Source: Nesterenkonia lutea (GTDB lineage: Bacteria; Actinomycetota; Actinomycetes; Actinomycetales; Micrococcaceae). From it: a DNA stretch of 64,000 bases. A model generated the notes under the pieces. The model was not told the origin of the DNA, did no database searches, and worked only from the letters and a program-made list of their open reading frames with translations. Every line of letters begins with the position of its first letter. Within the stretch, counting starts at the first letter, position 1. Of the stretch, positions 1 through 10,419 are shown in pieces. A program made the translations under genes and the position numbers. Where the stretch lies: the NCBI RefSeq assembly GCF_014873955.1, contig NZ_JADBED010000001.1:1550001-1614000 (forward strand). The letters run 5' to 3'.

Positions 1-1051
1 GGCGGCGAGAATCCCAGGACTGCGTCGCATCGTGGATCTCCCCCACCAGCACCTCGAGCACGTCCTCCAGGAACAGGATGCCGCGGGTGACCCCCTCGGC
101 GTCGATCACGCGCGCAAGGTGCGAACCGGTCCGCTGCATCTGCGCCAGGCAGTCTTCGATCTCGTCCCCGGTGCCCATGTTGCCCAGCGAACGGACCACG
201 GTGACCGGAATCGGATGCGCCGAGCGGGTCGAGGGCAGGCTCATGACGTCCTTGAGATGGACGTACCCGGTGTAGACGCCGTCCTCCTCCGCAGTGACGA
301 ACCGGGAGAAGCCTGTGCGCCCGACGGCCTTCTCGACCTTGCGCGGGGTCACATCGGTGGGCACGGTCACGACCTCCTCCACGGGGACCATGACCTCGCC
401 GGCGGTGTAGTCGCTGAACTCCATGGCCCCGGCGATGATCCCGGCGTCATCACGGACCGTCCCTCCCCGCTTGGACTCGGCGACGATGGACTCCATCTCC
501 TCCAGCGTGAAGGTGGAGACCACTTCATCGCGCGGGGTCACCCGGAACGCACGCAGCACCAGGTTCGCCGCGAGGTTGAGCACCCAGATGAGGGGCATCA
601 GCACCCGGTACAGGAAGACCATCGGCGGGGCGAGCAGCAGCACGGCTCGGTCCGCGACCGAGACGGCGAAGTTCTTCGGGACCATCTCCCCGATCGTGAC
701 ATGCAGGAAGGACACCAGCGCCAGGGCGATGATGAAGGCGATGACGCTCGCGGCGCCGTAGCTCAGGCCCAGCGAGGTCAGCGGATCGGTGAGCAGGTGA
801 TGGATGGCGGGTTCTGAGACCATCAGGATCAGCAGCGAGCACACCGTGATGCCCAGCTGCGCGATGGCCAGCATCTGCGAGACATGCTCCATGGCGTAGA
901 GCGCGGTCTTCGCCCGCGCGGACCCCGCCTCGGCCCGGGGCTCGATCTGGCTTCGTCGGGCACTCATCACCGCGAACTCACCGGCCACGAAGAAGGCGTT
1001 GCCGGCCAGCAGCACCACGAGCCAGGCGATTCCCAACAGATCGGGGCTCAT
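1..1051 (-). CDS. CNNM/CBS-domain membrane protein (HlyC/CorC family), 3' end outside window
   Basis: The reading frame runs off the left edge, so only the N-terminal 350 residues are visible. They open with a hydrophobic DUF21 (CNNM) segment (MSPDLLGIAWLVVLLAGNAFF, then FVAGEFAVMSARRSQIE), continue with further membrane segments and a GEMVPKNFAVSVADR motif, then a CBS pair (VMVPVEEVVTVPTDVT and FLEDVLEVLVGEIHD). Such proteins are membrane divalent-cation (Mg/Co) transporters or their regulators. The start overlaps the stop of the next CNNM gene by 4 bp (ATGA), so the two paralogues are co-transcribed and may work as a heteromer. Substrate is not deducible from sequence. Confidence 0.85.
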   Translation of the reverse strand, partial: MSPDLLGIAWLVVLLAGNAFFVAGEFAVMSARRSQIEPRAEAGSARAKTALYAMEHVSQMLAIAQLGITVCSLLILMVSEPAIHHLLTDPLTSLGLSYGAASVIAFIIALALVSFLHVTIGEMVPKNFAVSVADRAVLLLAPPMVFLYRVLMPLIWVLNLAANLVLRAFRVTPRDEVVSTFTLEEMESIVAESKRGGTVRDDAGIIAGAMEFSDYTAGEVMVPVEEVVTVPTDVTPRKVEKAVGRTGFSRFVTAEEDGVYTGYVHLKDVMSLPSTRSAHPIPVTVVRSLGNMGTGDEIEDCLAQMQRTGSHLARVIDAEGVTRGILFLEDVLEVLVGEIHDATQSWDSRR

Positions 1052-2448
1052 CGACGATCACCCCTCTCCTGGGCTTGGCGGACATGGTCCGCGCGCGCCT
1101 CGGCGAGCTTCTCGGCGCGGGCCGCCGCGTTCTCCAGCGCCGCCTGCCGGGCGGCGGGGTCCGGGGTGAAGCGCAGCCGGTCGATCCGGCGACCGTCGAT
1201 CTCGACCACGGCGAGGCTGCCGCCGTCGACCTCCACCTCATCGCCGAGCCCGGCGACCCTGCCCAGGGTCAGCAGGACGAAGCCTGCCACGGTCTCGTAG
1301 GCCGGATGCTCCGGCACGGAGAGCTCAAGGATCTGCGGATTGATCTCATCGGGGCGCAGCAGCCCGGGGAAGAACCAGTCCCCTGAGGCGCTCTGCAGGA
1401 CCCCGGGCGCGATCCGGTCGTGCTCATCGGCCACCTCGCCCACGATCTCCTCGATCAGATCCTCCAGGGTGACCACGCCGGATGTCCCTCCGTATTCATC
1501 CTCCACGATGGCCACCTGCAGCGAGGCCTCGCGCAGCACGGGCAGCAGCGCATCAAGATGTATCGTCTCCGGGACCCGGGTGATCTCGGACATGACCGTG
1601 GCGGCCACCAGGCCCTCCCGCTTGTCCCGCGGGACTGCCACGGCCTTCTTCACGTGGGTGACTCCGCGGACGTCGTCGATGGACTCGCCGAGCACCGGAA
1701 ACCGGGAGAACCCGGTGCGTCGCGCCAGGTCGATCAGCGCCTCCAGGGAGGACTCCGCCTCGATGCTGGCCATGCGCGGCCGGGGGGTCATCACGTCTGC
1801 GGCCGTCTGGTCGGAGAAGCGCAGCGTGCGGTCCAGGAAGGTGGCCGTGCCCTCCTCCAGAGTGCCGAGCATCGCGGAGCGCCGCACCATGGAGGACAGC
1901 TCCTCAGGCGTGCGGGCCCCGGAGAGCTCCTCCTTGACCTCGAGGCCGAAACGGTGCAGGACCTTGTTCGAGAAGCCGTTGAGCACGATGATCAGCGGCT
2001 TGAAGACAGTGGTGAAGAACAGCTGCGGTCGCGCCAGTGCCCGTGCCACCGGGTAGGCCTCGGCGATGGCGAGGTTCTTCGGCACGAGCTCGCCGATGAG
2101 CATGGTGACCATCGTGGCGATGATCAGGGCAAGCGTCAGGGAGACCGGCGACAGGGCCGGAGCCGGCACGCCGATCGCCTCCAGCGGTCCGGCGAGCAGC
2201 GCTCCCAGCGCCGGTTCTGCGACATAGCCGGTCAGCAGCGTGGTCAAGGTGATCCCGAGCTGGCAGGAGGACAGCTGGGTGGAGAGCGACTTCAGGCACC
2301 GCATCACCGCAGGGGCGGTCTTGTCCCCGCGGTCGATCGCCTGCTGCACCGTGGACTGGTCGAGGGCGACCAGAGAGAATTCCACGGCGACGAAGAAGCC
2401 GGTGCCCAGGATCAGCAGGAATCCGACGCCGAGAAGCAGCAGTTCCAC
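1048..2448 (-). CDS. CNNM/CBS/CorC-domain membrane protein (hemolysin family)
   Basis: The 466-residue protein has a DUF21/CNNM transmembrane region (about residues 1-190, with GELVPKNLAIAEAYPVARAL), a CBS pair (VMTPRPRMASIEAESSLEA to about residue 340, with EDEYGGTSGVVTLEDLIEEI) and a C-terminal CorC_HlyC domain of about 80 residues (EINPQILELSVPEHPAYETV, LGDEVEVDGGSLAVVEIDGR). This is the full-length family architecture. Family members are linked to Mg2+/Co2+ efflux or homeostasis in the cytoplasmic membrane; the activity here is inferred. It is the upstream member of a two-gene operon with the overlapping paralogue to its left. Confidence 0.9.
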   Translation of the reverse strand: MELLLLGVGFLLILGTGFFVAVEFSLVALDQSTVQQAIDRGDKTAPAVMRCLKSLSTQLSSCQLGITLTTLLTGYVAEPALGALLAGPLEAIGVPAPALSPVSLTLALIIATMVTMLIGELVPKNLAIAEAYPVARALARPQLFFTTVFKPLIIVLNGFSNKVLHRFGLEVKEELSGARTPEELSSMVRRSAMLGTLEEGTATFLDRTLRFSDQTAADVMTPRPRMASIEAESSLEALIDLARRTGFSRFPVLGESIDDVRGVTHVKKAVAVPRDKREGLVAATVMSEITRVPETIHLDALLPVLREASLQVAIVEDEYGGTSGVVTLEDLIEEIVGEVADEHDRIAPGVLQSASGDWFFPGLLRPDEINPQILELSVPEHPAYETVAGFVLLTLGRVAGLGDEVEVDGGSLAVVEIDGRRIDRLRFTPDPAARQAALENAAARAEKLAEARADHVRQAQERGDRR

Positions 2449-2580
2449 CTAGCGCCGCCTGCGGCGGTCAGCCGCCCCGGCCGCGGGGCCGATCTCCGTG
2501 GAAGGCATGGACGCGGCGTCACGGGCCGGAGGGCAGCTGGGTTGTCGGTGCTTCATCAGAACCCCGATCTTACCGGGTCC

Positions 2581-4056
<1,476 letters not shown>

Positions 4057-4250
4057 TCATAGTGCTGGATATCAGGTGCTCGGCGCGCCCGCGGGAGGAT
4101 GACTGCCACCGGCCGACGCGACCCCTGACACGATACCGTGGTCGGTGGCGGCACGGTGCATAAAGTCACTATGCTTGGACGAGGTGAAGATTCGCGAGCA
4201 CGATGCTGTGCCGGATAACTACACAACACAATGGAAGAGGCGTATCCACA

Positions 4251-7200
4251 GTGCCAGAGCTAACGTCCAGCCGTCTTGCCGAGGAATTCCCGGGAAACGA
4301 ATGGCTGGTCGCCGACATATACGACAAGTTCAAGGAAGATCCTGATTCAGTGGATCGCAAATGGGCTGAGATCTTCCGCCAGCTCGAGGGTGATGGCGAC
4401 TCCGGCTCGGCCAGCTCCACCTCTTCACGCACGGGTGATTCAGCTGCCCAGGCCTCCGGGTCAGCGTCATCCGGATCCAAGTCCTCGGGATCCACGTCCT
4501 CGGGATCCGCGTCGGCAGAGTCCCGATCCTCAGATGCGAAGTCCTCAGAGTCCGGGGCCTCGGGATCAGAGTCCAGCTCGGCGAAGTCCTCCTCCAAGGA
4601 TTCGGGCGAGGCTCGTTCCGCCCGGAACGGCACCGCCAAGGCACGGCCCACCACCGACTCGGCGCCCAGCTCGAGCAACCAGCGGGAGTCCCGGGCTGAG
4701 TCCACTCCCGCCACCGCCACGCCTGCCGAACCGGACGAGGCGCAGAAGCCCCGAGGGGAGAAGACCACCTCCTCCGCTCAGAACAAGCCGGTGGCCCCAC
4801 GGAATCCGACCACGAAGAAGTCCGAAGGCTCCTCCAGCACGCCCATCCCCTCGGAGCCCTCCGCCGCCAGGGCCGAGGCCGGCGACCAGGCGGAGAAGGA
4901 GGACAAGGTCACCCCGCTCAAGGGGATCTCCAAGGCGATCGCCGCCAACATGGACGCGTCGCTGAGCGTCCCGACGGCGACCACCGTGCGCGCGATCCCC
5001 GCCAAGCTGCTGATCGACAACCGCACCGTGATCAACAATCACCTCAGGCGCACCCGCGGCGGCAAGGTCTCCTTCACCCACGTGATCGGCTACGCGCTGC
5101 TCAAGGCGCTGCGCGCCCATCCCTCCATGAACGTCACCTATGACGTCAAGGACAACAAGCCCGTGGCGGTCCAGCCGGCCCATGTGAACTTCGGCCTGGC
5201 CATCGACATGCCCCGCCCGGACGGCACCCGTGCGCTGGTGGTCCCGAACATGAAGGCCGCCGAGGAGATGAGCTTCACCGAGTTCTGGAGCGCCTATGAC
5301 GACGTCGTCAAACGCGCTCGGGACAACAAGCTCACCCCCGGCGACTACGCCGGGACCACGGTCTCGCTGACCAACCCCGGCGGCATCGGCACCGTGCACT
5401 CTGTGCCGCGGCTGTCCAAGGGCCAGGCGGTGATCGTCGGCGTCGGTGCGCTGGAATACCCCGCCGAGTTCCAGGGGGCCTCGGAGAAGACGCTGAACAG
5501 CCTCGCGGTCTCCAAGGTCATCACCCTGACCTCCACCTACGACCACCGCGTCATCCAGGGCGCAGGCTCCGGGGAGTTCCTCAAGACGATCCACGAGTAC
5601 CTGCTCGGCAAGGACGGCTTCTACGAGGAGATCTTCGAGGCGCTGCGCATCCCGCATGAGCCGGTCCACTGGTCCGCCGACATCCAGGTGAACCCGGAAG
5701 ATCAGATCAACAAGGTCGCCCGGATCCAGCAGCTGATCCACTCCTATCGCGTCCGCGGACACCTGATGGCGTCGGTGGACCCGCTGGAGTACCAGATGCG
5801 CAGCCACCCGGACCTCGACATCGAGTCGCACGGACTGACCCTTTGGGATCTGGACCGCGAATGGCCCACCGGTGGGTTCGGCGGCAAGTCGATGCTGCCG
5901 CTGCGCAACATCCTCGGCGTGCTGCGCGACACGTACTGCCGCAACACCGGCGTCGAGTACATGCACATCCAGTCCCCTGAAGAGCGTCAGTGGTTCCAGG
6001 ACGAGATCGAGCACCCCTACGAGAAGCCGACCCGGGACGAGCAGTTCAGGATCCTGGGCCGGCTCAATGCCGCCGAGGCCTTCGAGACCTTCCTGCAGAC
6101 CAAGTTCGTGGGACAGAAGCGCTTCTCGCTCGAGGGCGGCGAGTCGCTGATCCCGCTGCTGGACACGATCCTCTCCGAGGCCGCCGACGAGGGCCTCGAC
6201 GAGGTCGCCATCGGCATGGCCCACCGCGGCCGCATCAATGTGCTGACCAACATCGCCGGCAAGACCCACGCCCAGGTCTTCCGTGAGTTCGAGGGCCACA
6301 CCACGGGATCTCCCACCGGCTCCGGCGACGTCAAGTACCACCTGGGCACCCGCGGCTCCTTCACCTCGGACCGCGGGAACTCCACCAGCGTCTACCTGGC
6401 GGCGAACCCCTCACACCTCGAAGCGGTCAACCCCGTGCTCGAGGGCATCGTCCGGGCCATGCAGGACCGGATCAACCAGGGCGCCGACGCCCTGAACTCC
6501 TTCTCCGTGATGCCGCTGCTGGTCCATGGCGATGCCGCGTTCGCCGGTCAGGGGGTCGTGGCCGAGACGCTGAACATGTCTCAGCTGCGCGGCTACCGCA
6601 CCGGCGGCACCGTGCACGTGGTCGTCAACAACCAGGTGGGCTTCACCACCGCACCCTCGGCCGCCAGGTCCATGACCTACTCCACCGACATGGCCAAGGC
6701 CATCCAGGCTCCGGTCTTCCACGTCAACGCCGATGACCCGGAGTCGGTGGCCCGAGTGGCCCAGCTGTCCTTCCGCTACCGTCAGCGGTTCAACAAGGAC
6801 GTGGTGATCGATCTGGTGTGCTACCGCCGGCGCGGACACAACGAGGGTGACGATCCCTCGATGACCCAGCCGAAGATGTACAACCTGGTCGAGGCCAAGC
6901 GCACCACGCGTCGGCTCTACACCGAGGCTCTGGTCGGTCGCGGTGACATCACCCAGGAGGAGGCCGACCAGGCGCTGCGCGACTTTCGGCAGCGGCTGGA
7001 GCGGGTCTTCACGGAGACCCACGCCGCGCAGACCCAGCCGATCTCCACGGCAGGCTTCGACGGGACCGGCGCCATGGCACCGATGGCCTCCGAGGACGAG
7101 GCCAGCACCCCGGACCGTGAGGCCACCGACACCGCCATCAGCGAGGACTCGCTGGCCCATATCGGCGAGGTGCACACCAACATCCCCGAGAGCTTCACCC

Positions 7201-8288
7201 CCCATCCGAAGCTGAAGTCCCTGTTGGAGAAGCGCGCGAAGATGGCGCGCGAGGGTGGGATCGACTGGGGCTTCGCCGAGATCGCCGCCTTCGGCTCGCT
7301 GCTCATGGAGGGCACCGAGGTGCGCCTGGCAGGACAGGACTCGCGCCGCGGCACCTTCGTGCAGCGCCACGCGGTCTTCCACGACAGGATCAACGGCGAC
7401 GAGTGGTACCCGCTGAAGAACCTGACCGAGGATCAGTCCCGCTTCTTCATCTATGATTCACTGCTCTCCGAATACGGGGCGCTCGGCTTCGAGTACGGGT
7501 ACTCCGTGGAGAACCCGCATGCCCTGGTGCTCTGGGAGGCGCAGTTCGGCGACTTCGTCAACGGCGCGCAGATCATCATTGATGAGTTCATCGCCACCGC
7601 GGAGCAGAAATGGGGACAGAAGTCCTCCGTGGTCATGCTGCTCCCCCACGGCTATGAGGGTCAGGGGCCGGATCACTCCTCAGGGCGTCCCGAACGCTTC
7701 CTGCAGCTCTGCGCCGAGGACAACATGACCGTGGTCCTTCCCTCCTCGGGGGCGAACTACTTCCACCTGCTGCGCCGCCAGGCGGTGGCTCGACCGCGCC
7801 GACCGCTGATCGTCTTCTCCCCGAAGCAGCTGCTGCGACTCAAGGCGGCGGCCAACTCGGTGGAGGACTTCACCACCGGAACCTTCCAGGAGGTCATCGG
7901 GGACAGGGACGTGGACGCCTCCAAGGTCAAGCGGGTCCTGATCGTCTCGGGGCGCCTCTACTACGACCTGATCGCCACCCGCTCCAAGCACAAGGACGAG
8001 ACCACCGCGATCATCCGGCTCGAACAGCTGTACCCGATGCCGGTGGAGGAGCTGCAGGCCGAGCTTGACCGTTATTCTTCCGCCGAGGAGTTCGTCTACG
8101 CCCAGGACGAGCCGATCAACCAGGGCCCCTGGCCGTTCCTGGGTCTGAACCTGCAGCCGCTGCTGAAGCAGGATCTGCGGCTGGTCTCCCGCGCCGAGTC
8201 GGCCGCCACCTCCGTGGGGCAGGCCAAGCGGCACGCCAAGGAGCTGGAGGGCCTGCTGAGCAAGGCCTTCCCGCACCTGGACCTGTGA
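4251..8288 (+). CDS. kgd: multifunctional 2-oxoglutarate decarboxylase/dehydrogenase (E1) fused to succinyltransferase (E2) domain
   Basis: The 1345-residue protein joins parts of the 2-oxoglutarate dehydrogenase complex of the TCA cycle. Order: a short N-terminal helix (ELTSSRLAEEFPGNEW), a Ser/Ala/Pro low-complexity linker (about 45-220), an E2-type acyltransferase domain (about 223-460, active-site motif TYDHRVIQG), then the thiamine-diphosphate E1 (MAHRGRINVLTNIAGKTH near 655, HGDAAFAGQG near 760, and the C-terminal transketolase-like region). The lipoyl domain is absent, as is usual for actinobacterial Kgd/OdhA. I chose GTG at 4251 because GGAAGAGG lies 10 nt upstream and the protein then begins MPELTSS; an in-frame ATG at 4203 has no such signal. 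GarA/OdhI-type FHA control is known for the family but not visible here. Confidence 0.95.
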   Translation: MPELTSSRLAEEFPGNEWLVADIYDKFKEDPDSVDRKWAEIFRQLEGDGDSGSASSTSSRTGDSAAQASGSASSGSKSSGSTSSGSASAESRSSDAKSSESGASGSESSSAKSSSKDSGEARSARNGTAKARPTTDSAPSSSNQRESRAESTPATATPAEPDEAQKPRGEKTTSSAQNKPVAPRNPTTKKSEGSSSTPIPSEPSAARAEAGDQAEKEDKVTPLKGISKAIAANMDASLSVPTATTVRAIPAKLLIDNRTVINNHLRRTRGGKVSFTHVIGYALLKALRAHPSMNVTYDVKDNKPVAVQPAHVNFGLAIDMPRPDGTRALVVPNMKAAEEMSFTEFWSAYDDVVKRARDNKLTPGDYAGTTVSLTNPGGIGTVHSVPRLSKGQAVIVGVGALEYPAEFQGASEKTLNSLAVSKVITLTSTYDHRVIQGAGSGEFLKTIHEYLLGKDGFYEEIFEALRIPHEPVHWSADIQVNPEDQINKVARIQQLIHSYRVRGHLMASVDPLEYQMRSHPDLDIESHGLTLWDLDREWPTGGFGGKSMLPLRNILGVLRDTYCRNTGVEYMHIQSPEERQWFQDEIEHPYEKPTRDEQFRILGRLNAAEAFETFLQTKFVGQKRFSLEGGESLIPLLDTILSEAADEGLDEVAIGMAHRGRINVLTNIAGKTHAQVFREFEGHTTGSPTGSGDVKYHLGTRGSFTSDRGNSTSVYLAANPSHLEAVNPVLEGIVRAMQDRINQGADALNSFSVMPLLVHGDAAFAGQGVVAETLNMSQLRGYRTGGTVHVVVNNQVGFTTAPSAARSMTYSTDMAKAIQAPVFHVNADDPESVARVAQLSFRYRQRFNKDVVIDLVCYRRRGHNEGDDPSMTQPKMYNLVEAKRTTRRLYTEALVGRGDITQEEADQALRDFRQRLERVFTETHAAQTQPISTAGFDGTGAMAPMASEDEASTPDREATDTAISEDSLAHIGEVHTNIPESFTPHPKLKSLLEKRAKMAREGGIDWGFAEIAAFGSLLMEGTEVRLAGQDSRRGTFVQRHAVFHDRINGDEWYPLKNLTEDQSRFFIYDSLLSEYGALGFEYGYSVENPHALVLWEAQFGDFVNGAQIIIDEFIATAEQKWGQKSSVVMLLPHGYEGQGPDHSSGRPERFLQLCAEDNMTVVLPSSGANYFHLLRRQAVARPRRPLIVFSPKQLLRLKAAANSVEDFTTGTFQEVIGDRDVDASKVKRVLIVSGRLYYDLIATRSKHKDETTAIIRLEQLYPMPVEELQAELDRYSSAEEFVYAQDEPINQGPWPFLGLNLQPLLKQDLRLVSRAESAATSVGQAKRHAKELEGLLSKAFPHLDL

Positions 8289-8292
8289 CCTG

Positions 8293-8955
8293 ATGGAAGA
8301 GTCCACTCAGGATCTCCGCGCCTCCATGCCCGGACCACGACGCCACCTGCGCATCGTGGCCCTCGGCGACGAGCTGCTCAGCGGGGTCGGCGATCCGCGC
8401 GCCCTGGGCTGGCTCGGACGGGTCATCTCCAAGACGCCGATCGAGGGCATCGCGCTGGAGCACTATGCGCTGGCGATGCCCGGTGAGGGCACCGAGGCGC
8501 TCTCGGAGCGCTGGCAGCAGGAGGCGGTGCCTCGCTTCGAGGCCCCGTCCCCGGGCTCAGCAGAGGCCCCGGAGCGGTGTCTGGTGGTCGCGCTGAATGA
8601 CAAGGACCTCTACAGTGCGACATCCTCGGCCCGCTCACGGCTGAACCTGGCCAACATCCTGGACCGTGCCTCGCAGGAAGGCATCCGGTGCCTGGTGCTG
8701 GGCCCCGTGCCCACGCTGGACACGGAGCGCAACCAGCGGATCTCGGAGCTCAACGCCGCCTACCGGGACGTCGCCTCACGTCGCTCTCATGTGTACGTGG
8801 ACGCCTATACCCCGCTGGTCAGCCACGAGCAGTGGCGCAGCGACCTCGCCGCGAACGGCGGCCTCCCCGGGCAGGCGGGCTACGGCCTGATGGCCTGGCT
8901 GGTGCTTCACCGCGGCTGGTATCAGTGGTTAGGGCTCCAAGAGCCGGTGGCCTAG
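8293..8955 (+). CDS. SGNH/GDSL-fold protein with degenerate catalytic residues
   Basis: The 220-residue protein has the outline of an SGNH (GDSL) hydrolase: block I RIVALGDELLSGVGDPRALG, block III-like VVALNDKDLYSAT, and a C-terminal LPGQAGYGLMAWLVLHRG where active enzymes carry DxxH before the P-x-x-x-GY segment. The nucleophile serine of GDS is replaced by Glu (GDE), and the D/H pair of block V reads NGGL. It may therefore be a non-catalytic member. My memory is that related Micrococcaceae proteins share GDEL, which would make this a subfamily trait and not a local mutation. It starts 4 nt after kgd and is probably co-transcribed with it. No signal peptide is seen. Confidence 0.7.
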   Translation: MEESTQDLRASMPGPRRHLRIVALGDELLSGVGDPRALGWLGRVISKTPIEGIALEHYALAMPGEGTEALSERWQQEAVPRFEAPSPGSAEAPERCLVVALNDKDLYSATSSARSRLNLANILDRASQEGIRCLVLGPVPTLDTERNQRISELNAAYRDVASRRSHVYVDAYTPLVSHEQWRSDLAANGGLPGQAGYGLMAWLVLHRGWYQWLGLQEPVA

Positions 8956-8958
8956 AAT
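8929..8958 (+). promoter_or_regulatory. candidate promoter for bL37 gene
   Basis: TAGAAT (8953-8958) is a good -10 hexamer; TTAGGG (8929-8934) with an 18-nt spacer is a weak -35. It lies across the end of the SGNH gene and 28 nt before the bL37 start, which also has AAAGGAG 7 nt upstream. Read by eye only. Confidence 0.4.
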
Positions 8959-8986
8959 TGGCTTCAGCCGACGAAAGGAGTTCATC

Positions 8987-9061
8987 ATGAGCAAGCGTGG
9001 ACGCAAGCGCAGCGCTCGTCGCAAGAAGAATGCCAACCACGGCAAGCGCCCCAACTCCTGA
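8987..9061 (+). CDS. ribosomal protein bL37 (24-residue actinobacterial 50S protein)
   Basis: A 24-residue, extremely basic ORF, MSKRGRKRSARRKKNANHGK followed by RPNS. The KRGRK...ANHGKRPN pattern matches the actinobacteria-specific small subunit bL37 found in mycobacterial 50S structures, where it binds 23S rRNA. AAAGGAG (8975-8981) is a proper ribosome-binding site, and a strong hairpin terminator follows at 9113. The assignment is from memory of the family motif. Such short genes are often missed in annotation. Confidence 0.85.
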   Translation: MSKRGRKRSARRKKNANHGKRPNS

Positions 9062-9112
9062 TCTCAGTGGTCCCGGGCCCTTGTCGCGGCTGACGCGACG
9101 GTGCATATGAAG

Positions 9113-9150
9113 GAACCCCCTGCAGAGTCTCTCTGCAGGGGGTTCTTTCG
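9113..9150. terminator. strong rho-independent terminator, usable in both directions
   Basis: A perfect 15-bp inverted repeat, GAACCCCCTGCAGAG (9113-9127) and CTCTGCAGGGGGTTC (9131-9145), with the 3-nt loop TCT, followed by TTTCG. It sits between bL37 (plus) and rsrA (minus), which converge, so it can end both transcripts. Confidence 0.85.
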
Positions 9151-9201
9151 TCTCTGCGACCCGTACCGCCGGGTCTCAGTGGTTCAGCGCGTCTCAGTCA
9201 G

Positions 9202-9543
9202 TCAGAGGTGGTCCTCGTCCTGGCCGTGGCCGGCCTCCAGACGGATCTGGCTGATCCGTTCGAGGATCGTGACCTTCAGCGTCTCCGGTGCACGTTCTGC
9301 GCAGGAGCGTCGCACCACGGTGCGGATGATGCACTCGAGGTCGTAGTCCTTGGCGCATTCTGGGCAGGCCTGCAGATGCAGCTCCACCTCGCCGATGTCC
9401 TCGCGGCTGAGCGCGCCGTCGGCATATTCGTAGATCCGCTCCATGCGCATCTGGGTCTCGGTGCAGTCCCCGTCCTTGCAGTTCTCATCGAGCCATCTGC
9501 CGGGGCTCACGCCGACGGCAGGGCTGAGGTCGGGATCGTTCAT
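9202..9543 (-). CDS. rsrA: mycothiol-system anti-sigma factor RsrA (zinc-binding, redox-sensing)
   Basis: A 113-residue ZAS-family anti-sigma factor. It holds SigH/SigR inactive in the reduced state and releases it when cysteines form disulfides. The signature is [13 protein letters not shown] (HxxxCxxC, about residues 56-64) plus an upstream Cys pair (CKDGDC) of the Zn2+ site. The start overlaps the sigH stop by 4 bp (ATGA), giving translational coupling and balanced sigma/anti-sigma amounts. The length fits the family (about 100 residues) with a slightly extended N-terminus. Confidence 0.93.
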   Translation of the reverse strand: MNDPDLSPAVGVSPGRWLDENCKDGDCTETQMRMERIYEYADGALSREDIGEVELHLQACPECAKDYDLECIIRTVVRRSCAERAPETLKVTILERISQIRLEAGHGQDEDHL

Positions 9544-10193
9544 TTCTTGGCCTCCTGCTTCTTGAAGCCACGTTCACGGGCATAGTCATGCAGCAGTTCG
9601 CGCAGCAGCTTTCTGCCCCGGTGCAGTCGTGACATCACGGTGCCGATGGGGATGTTCAGGATCTCGGCGATCTCTTTATAGGCGAAGCCCTCAACATCGG
9701 AGAAGTACACCGCCAGGCGGAACTCTTCAGGGATCTGCTGCAGCGCGTTCTTCACGTCTGAGTCAGGAAGGTGATCCAGCGCCTCGACCTCGGCCGAACG
9801 CAGACCGGAGGAGGTGTGTTCGGCCGCCTGAGCCATCTGCCAGTCCTCGACAGTGTCCGTATTGGCCTGCAGCGGCTGGCGCTGCTTCTTCCGATAGATG
9901 TTGATATAGGTGTTCGTCAGAATGCGGTACAGCCAGGCCTTGAGGTTGGTTCCGGGCTTGTACTGGTGGAACGCCGAGTACGCCTTGGTGTAGGCCTCCT
10001 GGACCAGGTCCTCTGCATCCTGCGGATTTCGCGTCATCCGCATGGCGGCAGAGTAGAGCTGATCCACGTATTGGAGAGCCTCGCTCTCAAAACGCACGCG
10101 ACGCTGCTGTTCGGTCTCTTCGGCGACGACGACGCTGCTCGAGTCAGTGCTCCTCGAGTCAGGGGCTGTGCCGGGGGCTTCGGGCTTTTCCAT
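9540..10193 (-). CDS. sigH: ECF RNA polymerase sigma factor SigH/SigR (thiol-oxidative stress)
   Basis: From ATG 10193 the protein is 217 residues ([17 protein letters not shown]...), the usual SigR/SigH length. Region 2 is visible as [20 protein letters not shown] and [20 protein letters not shown], region 4 as [20 protein letters not shown]. The frame stays open upstream, and an in-frame ATG at 10286 would add 31 residues ([20 protein letters not shown]...). That upstream ATG lies only 9 nt beyond a SigR-type promoter, so a longer isoform is possible, as described for S. coelicolor SigR'. It is followed by rsrA with a 4-bp overlap. Expected targets are thioredoxin, mycothiol and protease genes. 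Confidence 0.9.
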   Translation of the reverse strand: MEKPEAPGTAPDSRSTDSSSVVVAEETEQQRRVRFESEALQYVDQLYSAAMRMTRNPQDAEDLVQEAYTKAYSAFHQYKPGTNLKAWLYRILTNTYINIYRKKQRQPLQANTDTVEDWQMAQAAEHTSSGLRSAEVEALDHLPDSDVKNALQQIPEEFRLAVYFSDVEGFAYKEIAEILNIPIGTVMSRLHRGRKLLRELLHDYARERGFKKQEAKK

Positions 10194-10294
10194 CACGGCT
10201 GAGTCTACTCGCAGAGCGACCACCGGGCGTCTCCGGCCTGTGGCGGTGCTGCGCGGGGCCCCTGGGGCCAGTGTCGTCGACGTCATGCCCGGCA

Positions 10295-10321
10295 CAACGA
10301 CGGCGGCGCGTGCAACATTCC
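10295..10321 (-). promoter_or_regulatory. SigH/SigR-type autoregulatory promoter (GGAAT-N18-GTTG)
   Basis: On the minus strand GGAAT (10321-10317) is followed after exactly 18 nt (10316-10299) by GTTG (10298-10295). This matches the SigR/SigH consensus GGAAT-N18-GTT. The predicted start point, about 7 nt on, falls near 10289, next to the ATG at 10286. This implies positive feedback of SigH on its own gene. Confidence 0.75.
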
Positions 10322-10419
10322 TCATCGGTCTTCGGTGCCGCCGATTCCGGTCCTCGCCCGGATTAGGTAGATTAGATCGTGGACGAAGCTTCAGCGCCAC
10401 ACTCCTACAGGAGGACACT

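Noticed and set aside
4566..6341. A 591-codon open frame antisense to kgd
   Set aside because: A high-GC shadow ORF, with no domain motifs and no ribosome-binding site; kgd on the plus strand is certain.
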